Shown here piece after piece: positions 1 to 13,340 of a stretch of 64,000 nt of DNA. The position numbers and the translations under genes were made by a program. Numbering within the stretch: position 1 is the stretch's first letter; each line of letters starts with the position of its first letter. The DNA lies in NCBI RefSeq assembly GCF_020382885.2, contig NC_058493.1, positions 27,968,999 to 28,032,998 of the forward strand, in the 5' to 3' direction. The stretch is from Scatophagus argus. Taxonomy: Eukaryota > Chordata > Actinopteri > Scatophagidae. The notes below the pieces were generated by a model. That model was not told the origin of the DNA. It searched no databases and worked only from the letters and a program-made list of their open reading frames with translations.

Positions 1-98
1 GAAATATTGGACTTTTTGCTTCACTGTGTTTATCTGCCGCTGTGGATGCTGGCATCAGTGTGGTGCTGCACTGGAACCAAGTGAGGAAACCAGTTTAA
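1..98 (+). CDS. C-terminal exon of an unidentified, probably membrane protein (partial)
   Basis: Codons starting at base 3 read through about 31 residues to a TAA at 96-98. The peptide is hydrophobic (GLFASLCLSAAVDAG, then ISVVLHWNQVRKPV), like a last membrane segment with a short basic cytoplasmic tail. A canonical AATAAA lies 45 bases after the stop, at 144-149, which fits a terminal exon. The gene's 5' part is outside the window, so no family can be assigned. A chance open frame remains possible because the stretch is short. I infer a gene end; the reading frame and poly(A) signal are seen directly. Confidence 0.42.
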   Translation, partial: NIGLFASLCLSAAVDAGISVVLHWNQVRKPV

Positions 99-143
99 AG
101 TCATGTACACTTCATTCATGTCATGCACAGTCATGCAAGTGCC

Positions 144-149
144 AATAAA
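144..149 (+). terminator. AATAAA polyadenylation signal of the left-edge gene
   Basis: An AATAAA hexamer lies 45 bases after the putative stop at 96-98. It would end the left-edge gene. Its support depends on that exon being real. Confidence 0.4.
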
Positions 150-1148
150 AAGAGCTGGAATCAAAGTCAAAGTCAAAGAAAACACGTGACCCTAAAAGTT
201 GCCAGTAGCCTTTGAGAGGCAGTGAGTGAAAACATTTTCTCCGGTCTGTTTTAGCTTCTGGCTGATCTTGAACGCATCAACAGTGTACTTTAAAGGCAAA
301 CCACAGAGACTGTGGTACTGATGTCCTCTTACTTACACTGTTTCCCACATGCAGATTTAGTCTGAGCTTGTTTCCAGATGGCCTCGTGACATCCACAACT
401 GGCAAAACCACAGAGGTGCCATCGTGAGAACGCTGAAGTGGACGTCCTCCAGTGCTCAGCTGTTCGCCTCCCAAAGCTTCAGGCCTTCAGTCCTGCTACA
501 GCCTTGTTCAGAGCGTTAGAGCGTTACTGTTAAGAGCCGCCGCACTGGACAACACCGTTGTCTTTGGGGAAGAGTTGCATGATGGGATAAAGGCGATCTT
601 TTGGGACAAAACAGTGATGTGAAATTTCCCAGAGCTGTCAAGAGATCAACGGAGCTGAGCCTGAGATCCAGCAGAACAAGGACAAAATGTTTTGGAGAAA
701 AATGCAGCTCTCATCTGAAGCGCCAACACCGTCATTGCTCTGCTCACTGCCCACGCACCAAATCGAACTATTTTTACTGTGATGTTAGCATTACAGGCCC
801 AGTCTGTAGCATTGTAGGAAAGCAAATATAATATTTATAGTCATGTTTTAAGTGTATAATCACTCGAAAACAAGAAATAGTTGTAGAAATATGGGAAGAC
901 CACCATGTGACGTTGCTGCATTTCTACGGTATCCCAGAATGGACAAACCAAACACTGGCTCTAGAGAGGAACGTTCACAGTTTTCATGATTTGGCGAGAT
1001 GTTAAGCGTTCAGCTGGTTGAAACCACACTGGATGTTGCTGATATTTTCATGTATTTTACCGCCGGTTTTCCCAGGCCATAACTCTGTGATGACACCTGA
1101 GGGTGTGGCTAACACTTGGAACAATCACTGGGGCCACACCTTAGATAC
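150..1148. other. Intergenic, no gene seen
   Basis: Open frames here are short, lack splice partners or recognisable domains, and overlap on both strands. No RNA gene or clear repeat was recognised. Confidence 0.5.
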
Positions 1149-1170
1149 GACGTCCTGATGTCAGGACGTC
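1149..1170. repeat. Near-perfect palindrome with two GACGTC arms
   Basis: Arms GACGTCCTGA (1149-1158) and TCAGGACGTC (1161-1170) are exact reverse complements separated by two bases. The right arm overlaps the left edge of the dispersed repeat at 1168-1297, so it may reflect a repeat terminus. It could also form two CREB/ATF-like GACGTC half-palindromes. Confidence 0.6.
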
Positions 1171-1297
1171 AGGTGATTTCTGACAGCCTGCAGAGGAAGT
1201 TCAGAGAGGCAGTGTAAGCTGCTGCAGCTTGTGTGTTACCGCCGCCACCCTGTGGTGAGGATGAGACACTGCAGGACTACACTCTGCTGATGTTCAG
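1168..1297 (+). repeat. Dispersed repeat, copy A
   Basis: About 130 bases match, at high identity by eye, the reverse complement of 5024-4891. Shared landmarks are GTCAGGTGATTTCTGACAGC, AGGAAGTTCAGAGAGGCAGT and CACTGCAGGACTAC. Two copies 3.7 kb apart in opposite orientation indicate a mobile or dispersed repeat. Its class is unknown, and no transposase or tRNA-like head is visible. Confidence 0.65.
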
Positions 1298-2880
1298 TTT
1301 TTCATGTCACTTATTTCTAACACTGAGTTGATATTAACAAGAAAGAAAGACAGCAAATCACTTTCATAGGTAAAACAAATGCTGATATCCTGTTAGCTTC
1401 ATGTAAAGACTCAAGTTTGTCTGGGAATAGTTTGGTATAGTCTCTTTGTTTATTGTGTTGCCTTTAAAGGTCAGATCCTGTCTTTCAAATATCCATCTTT
1501 ACATTTAGATTTTTCTTCCTCTCTGTTATGAAAAGAAATCTCTGCTGCAAATATGCTGTGAATCATCTGACAGATGTCAGCAGGAGGACCAGAGAGAAGA
1601 TGGGAGACAAAGAGAAGTAATGTCATTAACAGAGAAGAAACATGTTTTCATGGTGGAGGGAAGCTTCGTGCTGCTGGGTGAAAGGCAGATCAGCTCACAG
1701 CTCAGAGATTCCTGATTCTGGCAGCAGCATCCTGTTGGCATTTCTACCACCACCAGTCAACAGAGAGCGTAACCATCCATCAACATGGCAAACAAACACA
1801 CACTGCAACATGCCAAACAGTGAGGGTGTGTGTGTGTGTTTACATTTCTGTTTTTACCACATTGCACTGTATGTATCTGTACATTTCCATTGTTTCTCCT
1901 AAAGCATCCTTCTGTCTTTGTCCTGTTTATGTGCTCACTGATTGCTTGTTCTCTTCCCCTTTTTCCACTATTTGTTATGTTGCAGCCCCAAACTGAAGAT
2001 CATTTAAATCGTTTTTCCTCGTTAAAACGACGCACCACATGACTTCAGTCACTGCTGACCCACACGGCAGCCGTCGGTGTGTCTCGTAGCGGGAGGTGGA
2101 CAGTCGGGAGACATCAGCACTTCTATCTATTCGTCTGTGAAGGACTGTTTGAAGACTTCATCTGTCCCTCCTGCGGCTGAGATGTCATGTCTCACGGCGT
2201 GTGTCCCTGCAGCTGGACACACGGCCTGCACGTGTTTTGTCCCATTTGTCCCACAATAATTTACAGAGAAGATTGAAACTTTTCTATCATTTCTCATCAT
2301 GTCACTGTCGATTTGAATGTACATAAAATAAAAAATAAAATGTTTTATTATTGTATTTCCGTTTACCATTCTAATTATTTTAATTTTACTTTTTGTTCTG
2401 TACTCACGTCTCACTAATAAAGGAGATTTGGATCTCGGTGTGACTGCCTGATAAATAATAATATATGAAAAATAATTAATTATCTAATTTAAAGCATTTT
2501 TAATTAAGACTGGATTGTGCACTAAATGAAGATTAAAGTTTCCTCATCGACGTCTTCCTCACGGCTCAGAGTTTGTAAGTATTGATAAACCTGCTCGTTG
2601 GCAGAAATTCAAAGGCCGTTTCTTCCCCTCTTTTAAATCCAGTTAAAAGAGACAAGCTGTGTACTTAGGCCTGATTCCCCCAGACTATAGCTGGGCTTCA
2701 AAAAAATCAATAGGGGAAATTGTACAGCAGAGAAATTAGAGTAAAGAACAAGAAGAGAAGAGCTGCTGATTGGGAAGAAAACACTGAAGGAAAAGGTCAA
2801 GAAGGACGAAAAGATGGAGGAAAAGAACTCTGCTGAAATCGAATCATTCCCCCTGAGTTTCACAAATGAGCTGTCCAACT
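1298..2880. other. Intergenic, AT-rich, no gene seen
   Basis: Only unsupported short frames are present. The interval includes an AT-rich block at about 2270-2520 with several AATAAA-like strings (for example near 2416). These may be transcript ends or may be chance. Confidence 0.45.
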
Positions 2881-2889
2881 CTGTGTGTG

Positions 2890-2920
<31 letters not shown>

Positions 2921-2921
2921 T
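2881..2921. repeat. (TG)n microsatellite
   Basis: Alternating TG with one CG interruption. Confidence 0.9.
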
Positions 2922-2998
2922 GGCTCGATGGTTGTGCTTCAGGCTCACAGTTTGTTTATGCAGAAATAACAGCTGGCACCTTTACACCGTATTAAAGC

Positions 2999-3024
2999 AG
3001 CACACACACACACACACACACACA
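2999..3024. repeat. (CA)n microsatellite
   Basis: A perfect CA run 78 bases after the TG run at 2881-2921. The two are complementary, so they form a loose inverted pair. Confidence 0.9.
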
Positions 3025-3164
3025 TTTGTCTTTGTATTCTTGTGAGGACCTGTGCAGTCACTGAGTACTTTCACTTGAGCTCTGCAGTGTCCCTTTGCCA
3101 GGCTGGTCTCGTCTCTGTTTGGCTTTCTGCTGTCATGTCGTCTTCTGCACACTAAACTCTGTAT

Positions 3165-3305
3165 TTAAAGGTGCAATATTAGTAAGGTTATTAGTATTAA
3201 GGGATAATACTAATACTGCAGTACTTGTCCTATACTTGAGTATTTCCATTTTCTGCTACTTTCTACTTCTACTCCTCCACAATGCAGTGGAAAATATTTA
3301 GCTGC
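3165..3305 (-). repeat. Percomorph AGTAAAAGTACT-type repeat fragment
   Basis: The stretch contains tactaatactgcagtacttg, cttgagtatttccattt and tactttctacttctactcc, then an 'aatgcagtggaaaatatt' end. These are hallmarks of a very common percomorph interspersed repeat rich in AGTA/TACT words. The class assignment is from memory of fish genomes; the related pieces in this window are direct support. Confidence 0.55.
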
Positions 3306-4619
3306 TTACTGCATGACGTTTTTCTGGCAGTTTTAGTTACTGCTTACTTTGAACGTTGAGGTTTTACAGAACACGTGCTCAGTTTGATCTGTAGAGATTA
3401 TAGATGAGTTGTTATTGACTGACATGGTGGCTCGACAGCAACACAAGCCCAACACACGAGGAAGAAGAAGAGAATGGAAAAGTAATTTCATCAGACGCTG
3501 GCGCCTCCTCTGCAGGGATGAAACTGGACTCCCGTGTGTGTCATGTTGGTGTAACATGAGATTACTGTACTGAAGTGGATAACGTGTGATAAACCAGGTC
3601 ATTCACACAGAAACACACAGAAAAACAGCAAATATCCCACGACCGTAACTGCTGCAACCAGGAGGACAAACAGGAACGTTCAGCCACATGTTCTTTATGA
3701 ACTTAACTTACTTCCTCTCTCAGCGTTACAAAGCAGAAACATCCAACTGACCCGACAAAGTGATAACAACAAGCTAAGAGAGTTGTGAAACGCATTAAAA
3801 CTTCAGCTTTTCGGGAAACAGATGAAGAAACGTTCACGCCCGGAGATGCTCGGAGGCCATTGGACTGAGCACAGATGTGATATGTTCAGTTAAAGCCGTC
3901 CTTTGATAAGATGAGCTGTGACTTTCTGACTATCCTCACAGATTTTCATGATGCATATTAAACAGCACATCAGTGATGATCTCTGCTTCTCACCCACTTA
4001 CTCCCTCTTGTGTTCTGTTTCTATTCCTGTAAAGCAGCTCTGAGTCAAGAAGTCCTCCAGGAATCAAACACGGGCTTCACATGCGACTCAGCGGCCGCGA
4101 TGACACAGCTGACGGCAGCCTGGAAACATGACCAACAGCTGCAGTAGAAGACACTGTAATCCTGATATCACATGTTTGTGTTTCAGCTTCAGGCCCATCG
4201 TTCTGCTACGGAGGATGTTCATCCACTCCAGCACCCACATGCAGCACTTTGGCCTCCTCTGAGTTCATGAACCAGTTCAGAAAATAACTTAGCACCAAAT
4301 CCATTAAACACAAGCAAAAAAAACAAAAAACCCCTCACAGCAGTCTGCATTATCGTACTCGCTGTATGTCGCTATAACACTCTATCACTACTGCATCGTT
4401 GTTATCAGACTGGATTGTCAGATACAGAAAGTAGTCTCATAATAAATAGTGCTGAACTTTTCTTCTGTATGCTGTTTCCTTATAATATAAAGTTTTATTT
4501 ATCCAAAAGCAGATTGTTGTACAGCACATGTATATGATATGATCTGCGAGGAGCTTGCTGAGTAAATTGAAATCTGAGCAAGCATAAATACATATTAGCA
4601 TCAATATGACACACCTTTT
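3306..4619. other. Intergenic, no gene seen
   Basis: There are no frames with domain-like content and no convincing exons. The region has ordinary composition with a short A-rich run at about 4313-4330. Confidence 0.45.
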
Positions 4620-4775
4620 TGCAGTGGTGGATAAAGTATCCAGATCCTTTACTTAGGCAAAAATACTAATAGCGTGTTTAAAAAATCCTGCACTGAAAAC
4701 AAGGAAAAATATTTAAGTGCAATCAGAAAAATGTACCTAAAGTATTCAAAGTAAAAGTATTCGACGCAGTAAAGC
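4620..4775 (+). repeat. Percomorph AGTAAAAGTACT-type repeat
   Basis: It begins 'gtggtggataaagtatcc' and continues with agatcctttacttaggcaaa and gtacctaaagtattcaaagt. This order is the usual head-to-tail order of the family. It directly abuts further repeat sequence ending in the inverted copy at 4891-5024. Confidence 0.65.
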
Positions 4776-4890
4776 GTGCCCTCTGACTGTCATACTGTTC
4801 CATACCCTGTTCAGTGTGAATACTGGATTCTGACTGGTCGCAGGGTGACCATTAATTCCTGCTCTAGCTGCAGGCTTCTGAGCAAACAAT

Positions 4891-5024
4891 CTGAGCATCA
4901 ACATGTGAGCGTAGTCCTGCAGTGCCTCATCCTGACCACAGGGTGGCGACAGAAACACACAGGCTGCAGCAGCCTTCACTGCCTCTCTGAACTTCCTCTG
5001 TGGGCTGTCAGAAATCACCTGACA
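4891..5024 (-). repeat. Dispersed repeat, copy B (inverted relative to copy A)
   Basis: The reverse complement matches 1168-1297 along its length. An open frame on the minus strand across it (about 94 codons) has no recognisable domain and is judged a by-product of the repeat. The flanking 4780-4890 also looks repeat-derived. Confidence 0.65.
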
Positions 5025-5700
5025 TCCCACTCACTGCTCAGTATGAGCTAACGACCTAACGGTCGTCTGCTGGGTGAAGTCTTAAGATTGATTTGGGGAC
5101 AGCAACGCCACGTTGAAACATCCTTTCTGTTAAACATCCAGTCAGATTACTGACTTTAAATCTTGTTAGCTTTCTGCCTCACAAATGAGTCAGAGCTGAG
5201 CAGACTAGAAATATCTCCGGCTGCCAAGTGGTATATTTCCGTCACTTCAGTGTTTAAATATTTAAAATAAATCCAAAACATGAAATAGGACAGAACACAT
5301 CAAAAGTCCTGTCGCTGTACTTGACAAGTCCAGATTTCTGAATTAGTAGCAGAGCGGATAAAAGGAGATAAAAACACAAAGGATCTCTTCTGGACCTACA
5401 GATGAGAGGAATCACCTGATATTGGTTAAAGGTCTCAGTGGGACAAACCGCTTTAGTCACCAAAAGTCAAAAAGTGCCAATAGTACTCCTGGTTTACAGC
5501 CCTCTTTATTAACATAATCAAACTAGCACTCATACTAGACCGAAAACAATAATAATATTTTATCATAATAACATGAATCAGTGATCCTTCTGTCCTTCTG
5601 TGCTTGACATGTAACAAATGTATCAATAACAAAATAAAAATTATGCACAAAAGCTGGCTTCGTTCAGAAAACGAACTGCAGATGGGAAAGCTGTTGAAGG
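5025..5700. other. Upstream intergenic region of rpl12
   Basis: No gene was seen. Minus-strand open frames at 5254-5650 are AT-rich and carry no domain. Confidence 0.45.
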
Positions 5701-5717
5701 TTGTGACGTTTGAGCCG

Positions 5718-5800
5718 TTACGTCACCATAACCTCTCGCGATACTTGTGGGAGATATAAATCCCTCCGCGGCCTGGGCTCAGTCTTTCTTTCTCCCTTTA
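5718..5800 (+). promoter_or_regulatory. rpl12: rpl12 core promoter: CRE-like, TCTCGCGA-like, TATA box and 5' TOP
   Basis: In order there is a CRE-like TTACGTCA (5718-5725), TCTCGCGATA (5734-5743, nine of ten to the TCTCGCGAGA housekeeping element) and TATAAA (5755-5760). A pyrimidine tract then begins at C5784 (CTTTCTTTCTCCC). The TATA-to-C spacing of 29 bases, and the tract itself, match a vertebrate ribosomal-protein 5' terminal oligopyrimidine start. That structure is known to put such mRNAs under mTOR/LARP1 translational control. The motifs are seen; the start site is inferred. Confidence 0.75.
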
Positions 5801-5887
5801 GCGGTGAAGGTGCAACAGTAATCGGTCGTCCCGACTGCGGGTTCATCCGACACCCTCACCACTGAGCTCAACCACCACACCAGCAAC

Positions 5888-9094
<3,207 letters not shown>

Positions 9095-9106
9095 ACTGAA
9101 GACCTG

Positions 9107-9112
9107 AATAAA
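9107..9112 (+). terminator. rpl12: rpl12 AATAAA polyadenylation signal
   Basis: AATAAA begins 13 bases after the stop codon. The very short 3' UTR is typical of ribosomal protein mRNAs. Confidence 0.85.
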
Positions 9113-9334
9113 ATGTTCACAAGAACAGACCACCTGGTGTTAACCGTGTTTTTGTTTTTTACACTCGGACTCGGAGTGAGACACACAGCAGCTCTGGTTT
9201 TGAAGTGGAGACGAAATCAACCTGAAGTGAAAAATCACATTAAAATCTCGTTTTACACGTTAAATGTGTCACTGCTAAAGAAAATGCAAGTGGGGGGTTC
9301 ATTTGAAGGCATCTGTGTGTACAATAGAAGGTTA

Positions 9335-9440
9335 GAAGTAGCCTACTTTGTATTTTTAATTTGTGGTATCATTATAAAGATCAAAGTACTTCTTCCTGCC
9401 CAAGTGCAGAAGTATCCTATAAACTGAAGTACATTTACCA
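9335..9440 (+). repeat. Weak percomorph AGTACT-type repeat fragment
   Basis: Words such as aagatcaaagtacttcttcc and agaagtatcctataaactga resemble the AGTA-rich family seen elsewhere in the window. The fragment is short and diverged. Confidence 0.35.
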
Positions 9441-9653
9441 CGATGGGGTTCAGTTCATCAGCTGCTTGCACTGTTGCCTCAGTGTGTTCAGTGAACGAAG
9501 AAAAGCAGCAAACTGACATTTAAAAACCTGGAAGCAGCATTTCCCCCCTTGAATAAGAAATGATTAATCCCGATTCTGTGATCAACCCTTCAAGGCGGGT
9601 GGGTGTTTTAGGTCGGTTGTGGTTCAGAACGGCTCTCCTTTTAGTACAAAATA

Positions 9654-9659
9654 TTTATT
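9654..9659 (-). terminator. pole3: Distal pole3 polyadenylation signal candidate
   Basis: TTTATT on the + strand is AATAAA on the minus strand, about 950 bases after the pole3 stop. A nearer candidate lies at 10060-10065. Either could end the pole3 mRNA. If the distal one is used, the 3' ends of pole3 and rpl12 are about 540 bases apart. Confidence 0.4.
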
Positions 9660-10059
9660 GAAAATCTTCAGCAGTCATGTACAACTCTACAAAAGTATAA
9701 ATGGTTCAAAAACTCTACAGATAAGCAACAAAAAGGCGCACCGGAACACTTTCTACTGCGTATGAAGTAATGTGTCCAAGCTGTCCAACAGTCCACTGCA
9801 GCCGTCACAGGGAGGAAAGGTGTGAAAATGACATTCAGCAACGCGTTTCTCACATTAACTCGGTCAGTTTGGTGTGTGTTTCTAATATTCTGCCAATCGG
9901 TGTGTATGCGCATCAGTGAAAAGCAATCAAAAAGCCAGAACGTCCCGGCGAGTGTGAATTTACACCGAAGGCCAGCATCAAACTGCACGTCTGACTGACG
10001 TTTTCTATTCTTAGACTCTTGTGCCGCTTCTGATGTTTAGACGTTTTAATATTTGAGAA

Positions 10060-10065
10060 TTTATT
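10060..10065 (-). terminator. pole3: Proximal pole3 polyadenylation signal candidate
   Basis: AATAAA on the minus strand lies about 540 bases after the pole3 stop codon. Confidence 0.45.
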
Positions 10066-10603
10066 AAATAAAAACGTTTTGATCAGCATCACAGAGAAGG
10101 CAGGGGAAGTTTCGCTCAAATGACCGCCTGTGTTCGCGCTCCCTCTGGTGGTGAACTGCATGAAAAGCACCTTCACCAAAGTGTGCTGCTGGTGGACCGA
10201 GGACAGATCAGATCCCGAATCAGTCGTCTTTGTGTTTGACTGCCTAACTGCTGCATATTATTTACTCTCAAGAAATCCAGTTACAGAAACCAAAACAACA
10301 AAACAAAACAAAAACAGTGTTTGTATCAAAAATGATTAAAAATACAAAATGATTGCAGACAAAAGGTGAGGAGGAGGATGGAGTTTCTTTGTGCTTCGTT
10401 TGTCACCGAGTTGCAAAACGGCAGCTGCACCCCCTCAGAAACGTGACCTCACCTCTTACGGGCTCACTGCTGCACTGTGAAGGTGGATGTACTGATTCAT
10501 GGGGGCTCTGTGATGACCAAGCGTCACTCAAACACATCACATCCGGCCAAAGCCCAGAGGAGGTGGCACAAGTGCATTTCATTGATCAGCCATCAGGGCT
10601 TGA

Positions 10604-11875
10604 TCAGTTCTCCACCTCCTCTTCCTCTGCTTCATCCTCAGCTTCAGGCTCCTCCTCCATGCGCTCCTCCTCCTCCTCCTCCTCCTCTTCCTCCTCCCTG
10701 CCCTTATCGTTCTCAGAGTCGGCCTTCTTCTCTTTGTCTTTGCGCTTCTGCTCAGAAACCTCCTTCTTTCCTTTCTGGCCCTTCTTATACACTGTGCAGA
10801 AACACAAACATGCAGCATTAACTCTGATTTATCTCAAGTCCACGTTCTGTGTATGTGCTCTGAAAACCTGGTCTGGATTGCACATGGACAAATGAACTGT
10901 GTGGACCTCCTTTAATCTGAACGGATTCACTGACATACTGACCCTCCAAAGCTTCTCTCAGAGGCTCCAGGAAGCGTTCAAACTCCATTTCCTCCATCGC
11001 AGCCAAAACGTCTCCAGCGTTCAGAGTTTTACGCTTGGCTTTCATGGCAAAGTTATTTGCACTGTGACGAGATAAACCGCAAGAAGACATGTTTTATTTA
11101 ATGGAAAGTTCTTGCAGCTTCAATTCAAACCGTGGACAGTTGAGAGCGCCGAGACGCTGCTTTTCCTGTGTGCGATCGTGATGTTTGACGGACAGGTGCT
11201 GTAAAGGGTTTTCTTTAGTCTTACCAGGATGTTGCGTACAGCACAAACACGCTGGCGGCTTGGGATATGGCTCTCCTTGCTTCCTTCGACACGTTCACTC
11301 CATCGGGGAGCTGCTCAGAAAACAAACGGTGCAGAGGGACAAAAAGAAGGCCGACATGAAAAAGTAAGAAACCTCACCTGACTTTCCATCAGCATGACGG
11401 TGAGACGGTGACTGAATTTTCATTTGTTTTGGGTGAACTCTTCCTTTATCAAACAAACTCACAGAAACTGAGACCAATCTTTAGTCTTTCAATAATTACT
11501 CGATTGATTGATTCTGCCAGCTGCTCACACGGTGTCATTAAAATAACTCTGAGGCTAAAAACAGCAGGAAAGTATAATAATATAAAACTGACTTCCGCTC
11601 TCTCATTAATCTTAAAATGACCCGTCAGGTTCATCCGGTGACCCTTCGGAGGGGCCCGACCCGTAGGTTGAGCCTCACCGGACTGAATTAGCTAACCGTA
11701 TTGTACTTTAAATGATGCGTTTCTGTTTGTGCTTGAGTTTCCAAACGGGGGCCTTTCGCTTGCCGTCGGGTGTTAAGCGGGCTCACGTTTTGCGTCTCTT
11801 TCCACTCACCGCCTCTTTGATGATGCGGGTGATCACCGCGTTGGGAAGGTTCAGATCCTCCGGCCTCTCCGCCAT
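10604..11875 (-). CDS. pole3: DNA polymerase epsilon subunit 3 (CHRAC17, histone-fold)
   Basis: Four exons on the minus strand are 11875-11810, 11310-11225, 11061-10943 and 10791-10604. They join in phase to 152 residues (human about 147). The protein starts [20 protein letters not shown], continues [20 protein letters not shown], then [20 protein letters not shown] and [18 protein letters not shown]. This is an H2B-like histone fold. It is followed by a Lys-rich stretch ([10 protein letters not shown]) and a highly acidic tail with a run of 11 Glu, encoded by GAG/GAA codons. POLE3 pairs with POLE4 in polymerase epsilon and with CHRAC15 in the CHRAC remodeller, and the dimer chaperones H3-H4. 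The tail is encoded by a GAG/TCC-type microsatellite at 10655-10700, so Glu number may vary. Convergent with rpl12, divergent from kmt5b. Confidence 0.96.
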
Positions 11876-12170
11876 TTCACTCACCGGTGACCGAGTGCTC
11901 ACACCCCGCCGGCCGCGTCTTCCCCGCTAGCAGCACCGTCCGTCGCGCTTCACGGCTGCTCGTGCTAGCAGATTAGCGCCTGCTCACACCGTCGTGTTAG
12001 CCTGAGCTAACGTTACGGGCGTAATGTGGAGCTGCTGAGGGCTGTTAACGTAGACCAAACGCTGCTATTGATCTGATCGATCAGTTTGGCTAATCCATAA
12101 GGCCACACTCTTCCAGAAGTTGCCCGCGTGCTCTCCAGGTCCGATTTGTTTTGAGACGTTTCCCGCGATC
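11876..12170 (-). promoter_or_regulatory. pole3: pole3 promoter with E2F-type site
   Basis: CpG-rich sequence lies directly upstream of the pole3 ATG (11875). It includes TTTCCCGCG at 12159-12167, a canonical E2F site about 285 bases from the ATG. E2F control is expected for a DNA-replication subunit. The start site itself is not visible. Confidence 0.5.
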
Positions 12171-12365
12171 CTTCCAAGCACGAGCCCTCCTGTCAGCGTT
12201 CACCTTCGACCTCTGACGTATGCGTGATGTAGGCAGTTACGTACTTATCGTAGAAAAAAAATAAATGGGTCAACCTCTATAGAAAAATGGAAATGAAACA
12301 ACACGTGCTTCGTTATTTATTTTTTTTACGAGGTGTAATAACGTACAAGACAGGTTTCGATTTGC

Positions 12366-12650
12366 AGTAGTGGAGGAAGTATTCAGAAGTACTTTGAACT
12401 GAAATATTCAAGCATAATCAGTAAACTGTATGTAACTTTTCAACGTAAAAGTGTTCTGCACAGTAAAGTGTGAGTTTTGACGCGCTTGTCTGCTCTCATT
12501 GGCTGATCGTGACTCCTGCATTAACGTAAAAGCAGGATTTTACTGCTGCGGTTGGAGCTCATTTTGACTGCTCTTCGTTCTGGATTCAGCTGCTGATTAT
12601 TTTCTGTTAGTCGATTGATTGTTTGGTTTGTAAAACTTCTGAAAATGGTG
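12366..12650 (+). repeat. Percomorph composite AGTA-type repeat
   Basis: It opens 'gtagtggaggaagtattcag', passes through gtaacttttcaacgtaaaag and 'cacagtaaagtgtgag', then 'ggttggagctcattttgact'. It ends ttagtcgattgattgtttgg and aaaatggtgagaaatgtgg. This chain of blocks recurs, in part, at 32185-32480, so the family is supported within the window itself. Confidence 0.65.
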
Positions 12651-12929
12651 AGAAATGTGGTCACAAAAACCTCAACATTATTACAAGTGCATTCAAAAGC
12701 TTAACAGCATGTTTGTGAATGAAAAACGACTTATTTACTGTTTGTCAATTCATTTTCTGCAAATTTACAAATTTATTCATTTAAACAAACACACACACAC
12801 CTGCACAAACAGTAACTGAAAATAGTCCCCGAAAAACGCACTTTTTCTCCTATTTTTGAAGCAAATTACAGCATCAAAAAAGGAAAATAATAACAATCAA
12901 CAAAACAAATAATAACAGTAATGAAGTTA

Positions 12930-13340
12930 AGAATGTGTGCGGGCGGAGCGGCGAAGCCTCCGCTCGTCGAGCCGCGGTGTGTGCAGCGAACACGTGAATA
13001 TTAAAGCCCTGAGCGGGCAGACTTCCAGCTCAGCTCACACCTCCGTCACAAAGCGAGCGGAGAAGGTCAGGGTTTGTCGGGGTGGGGGGGTTGGGTGCGG
13101 GGGGGTGCGTTGGTGGTTTCCATGGCAGCTGGCGTCCTCGCGCATGCAGGAGGCGTTGCAGCCCACTCGCTTTCGAGCCGTCCGCGCAGTCGGGCTGTGA
13201 GAGGCGAACCTGTACGCCCACCTGGTTCAGGCGTCTGCGGCTGCTTCCGGGCAGCCCTCCAGGATGCTCGGGTTTCCGCGGCTCTCATCGCTGCGTCGTG
13301 TGCGCCCAGCGGGTCCTCAGGTTGCTGCACATTCACCAAA
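12930..13340. promoter_or_regulatory. CpG-rich island without a recognised gene
   Basis: This roughly 400-base island is GC- and CpG-rich against an AT-rich surrounding. It contains CACGTG (E-box), a G-run (13080-13110) and a CGCGCATGC stretch resembling half an NRF1 site. Several overlapping open frames on both strands (about 60-107 codons) arise from high GC and have no domains. It could be the promoter or first exon of a non-coding RNA, or an alternative upstream start for kmt5b. Confidence 0.45.

Noticed and set aside
10353-10895. 180- and 114-codon + strand frames over pole3
   Set aside because: They are antisense to pole3 exon 4. The Ser/Pro runs are the reverse of its Glu codons.
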